Below are positions 62,544 to 64,000 of a stretch of DNA of 64,000 nucleotides, in pieces (positions within the stretch are counted from its first letter, which is position 1; every line of letters starts with the position of its first letter). The notes beneath the pieces were generated by a model, which had not been told where the DNA came from, did no database searches, and saw nothing but the letters and a program-made list of their open reading frames with translations. The position numbers and the translations under genes are program-made. The stretch comes from Legionella_A sp963772805. Lineage in GTDB: Bacteria > Pseudomonadota > Gammaproteobacteria > Legionellales > Legionellaceae. The DNA lies in NCBI GenBank assembly GCA_963772805.1, contig CAVYYU010000005.1, forward strand, positions 62,001 to 126,000, in the 5' to 3' direction.

Positions 62544-63914
62544 TTATTTCTTGCCATGGACTCTTTCTTGTGGAGGAAACCCACTAATACGTGTTGTCGC
62601 CAGCCAGGAATTCACTTCTTCAATATCATTGGCATTCAGCGATCCTGCTAGGTATTTTAGCTGCAATGAGGCATTGATTAAACCATACTGGTCTGAGGCT
62701 AGCTGTTCTTGTGCTTCAAACAGGCGCTGTTGCGCGTTGACCACATCGACCATCGTACGCGTACCAACCTGAAATTGCGCTTCGGTACTTTCGAGTGAAT
62801 TTTGTTGTGAAGTTACGGTTTGACGGTCTGCTTTTACTTTACTGATACCATCAACAATGGTGTTAAAGGCAATACGGCTATTCACGACGACATCACGATA
62901 GGTTTGCTCTAATTGTTCACTGGATGTTTGGAAATTAAATTGTGCTTGCCGGGTTTGCGAGGCAACCAGCCCACCCTGGAAGACCGGAAAATTCATCGCC
63001 AGCGCAATATTCGATTGCATCTGACTTCCAGGCACAAAGAAATTGCTGGTGCCGCCACTATTATGCACTTGTCCACTCGTTCCCTGAATAGCGAGGGTCG
63101 GCCAACCCCCCGCAGCTTGCACTTTGATGTTTTCACGCGCTGCCTGCAAGCTATATTTTGCAGCAAAGAGTTTGTAGTTTTGTTTGATACCGGTGGCTGT
63201 CCACTCGTTGGAATCGTCGGGTTCAGGTTTAATAAGTGGAATACGGCTGTCTCGCAAGGGTGATAGCTGTTCATAAACATGATTGGTTAGTTTGCGCAAG
63301 TTCTCATTTTGATTGATTTGGTTATTTTTCGCCGAGATCACTTCGGCGATTGATTGATCGTAAGCTGCTTTGGCTTCATAAACAGAGGTTATTGTGTCGA
63401 CACCGACTTCAAAACGTTGTTGCGCCTGGTCCAGCTGACGTTTATTGGCTCTTAATTTTGCTTCGGCGAAATTCAGGGTGTCGCGGGAAAACAAGACGTC
63501 AAAATACGCTTTTGAGGTGCGCAATATCAAATTTTGCGCGGCGTCATTAAATGTAGCATGCGCTGATTTGACCGATGCTTTCGCTTGTTGTATCTGTGCC
63601 CATGATTGATAGTTAAAAATAGCTTGAGAGGCTTTCAGTTGCCATTGGTTGGAATTGTATACTTGCTCTCCTGCAGCACCACCCACTTTCACACGCAATT
63701 TGTTCCGGCTTACCGCACTGAGTGCGTTAACTTGCGGTAAAAGAGCAGAGATGGCCTGAGGTATGGACTCAGCATTCGCCATAAACGTGCTGTAAGCGGC
63801 TTTGAATGTTGTATCATTCTCCAGTGCTTGATGATAAATATCCATTAGATCGGCGGCTTGCAGACTCGAGGTGCTGCTTATAGCAAGCATCAAACACAGT
63901 GTCGCTTTTTTCAT
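62544..63914 (-). CDS. tolC: TolC-family outer membrane efflux protein
   Basis: A 456-residue TolC. It has a signal peptide MKKATLCLMLAISSTSSLQA with cleavage before ADLMDIY, then two OEP repeats with the coiled-coil hairpins (LNFAEAKLRANKRQLDQAQQ, RFEVGVDTITSVYEA, and LESTEAQFQVGTRTMVDVV, NAQQRLFEAQEQ). It forms the trimeric exit duct for drug efflux pumps and type I secretion. The upstream minus-strand gene is a probable pcm, a known arrangement with tolC in gammaproteobacteria (from memory). Confidence 0.95.
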   Translation of the reverse strand: MKKATLCLMLAISSTSSLQAADLMDIYHQALENDTTFKAAYSTFMANAESIPQAISALLPQVNALSAVSRNKLRVKVGGAAGEQVYNSNQWQLKASQAIFNYQSWAQIQQAKASVKSAHATFNDAAQNLILRTSKAYFDVLFSRDTLNFAEAKLRANKRQLDQAQQRFEVGVDTITSVYEAKAAYDQSIAEVISAKNNQINQNENLRKLTNHVYEQLSPLRDSRIPLIKPEPDDSNEWTATGIKQNYKLFAAKYSLQAARENIKVQAAGGWPTLAIQGTSGQVHNSGGTSNFFVPGSQMQSNIALAMNFPVFQGGLVASQTRQAQFNFQTSSEQLEQTYRDVVVNSRIAFNTIVDGISKVKADRQTVTSQQNSLESTEAQFQVGTRTMVDVVNAQQRLFEAQEQLASDQYGLINASLQLKYLAGSLNANDIEEVNSWLATTRISGFPPQERVHGKK

Positions 63915-63925
63915 GTGAACGTGTC

Positions 63926-64000
63926 CTAGAAAACAAAGTCTTGGGGTTTCAACTTATCGATTAATGGTGGAATATTGGTTTCAAAAAGAATTTTTTCTTC
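63926..64000 (-). CDS. C-terminal fragment, probably protein-L-isoaspartate O-methyltransferase
   Basis: An open frame enters from the window edge and ends at a TAG (63926-63928), 11 bp before the tolC start. Its 24 residues include ILFETNIPPLIDKLK and end in QDFVF, resembling the C-terminus of Pcm-family proteins (LFDAxVPxLxGF...FxF). The assignment rests on this short match and on the gene order before tolC. Confidence 0.5.
   Translation of the reverse strand, partial: EEKILFETNIPPLIDKLKPQDFVF

Noticed and set aside
1..64000. CRISPR array, tRNA or rRNA genes
   Set aside because: I saw no regularly spaced short direct repeats, no cloverleaf-like sequence with a recognisable T-loop, and no rRNA signature in any gap. 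A covariance-model scan would be needed to be certain about small RNAs.

Overview
The window comes from a gammaproteobacterium. HslV/HslU, YihY, YaeQ, TtcA, RhlE, ProS, Zur, L31, TolC and malic enzyme are all of gammaproteobacterial type. I infer a host-associated member of the Legionellales or a relative. The reasons are an 11-repeat ankyrin protein with a C-terminal membrane hairpin, several orphan coiled-coil/transmembrane proteins that resemble secreted effectors, two tandem pairs of MFS carriers of a kind common in Legionella and Coxiella, and many recently broken genes. No secretion-system gene lies in the window, so the effector status of any protein here is a guess.

Layout. 1-5.6 kb: a truncated membrane protein, an AlkD-type DNA alkylation repair protein, an orphan protein, a GIY-YIG protein and RhlE. 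5.8-13.6 kb: a block of mostly minus-strand orphan genes (membrane-anchored coiled-coil proteins, a membrane protein with a cyclic-nucleotide-binding fold), split by an NAD-dependent epimerase and a 355-bp AT-rich gap with two perfect DnaA boxes. 13.6-16.2 kb: a multicopper oxidase fused to a CopB-like outer-membrane barrel. 16.4-21.5 kb: an accessory stretch with a Ser/Pro-rich acidic protein, HicAB with palindromic operators, an orphan protein with a phosphoribosyltransferase-like motif, YaeQ, and remnants of a serine resolvase and possibly an IS21-like end. 21.5-29.6 kb: a GT87-type glycosyltransferase, a ZIP-like membrane protein, a BON lipoprotein, a DctA-type symporter behind a leader peptide, and an acs plus 5'-nucleotidase operon. 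29.8-34.1 kb: a tight operon MFS-MFS-deoB-zur.

34.2-38.4 kb is a decayed solute-sensing locus: a broken periplasmic binding protein followed by a hybrid histidine kinase gene. The kinase gene is split by a 1426-bp IS5-type element with 55-bp perfect inverted repeats, and that element carries a GIY-YIG nuclease gene as well as its transposase. Next come hslV and a frameshifted hslU, YihY, WrbA, an IS6-type remnant, TehB, an alternative oxidase, the ankyrin protein, three endonuclease/exonuclease/phosphatase-fold genes in a row, rpmE, malic enzyme, a second MFS pair, proS, a second insertion sequence (56.8-58.2 kb), a SulP-carbonic anhydrase fusion, ttcA, tolC and the tail of a gene that looks like pcm.

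Two families of palindromic DNA recur: a 150-180 bp MITE-like element in four copies (about 21.4, 24.0, 26.1 and 54.8 kb) and a roughly 30-bp hairpin at gene ends (4.2 and 55.0 kb). At least five genes carry single-base or nonsense lesions: the coiled-coil gene at 7.5 kb, the binding protein, the kinase, the IS5 transposase and hslU. This suggests ongoing genome decay, although base-calling errors cannot be excluded for the single-base cases.
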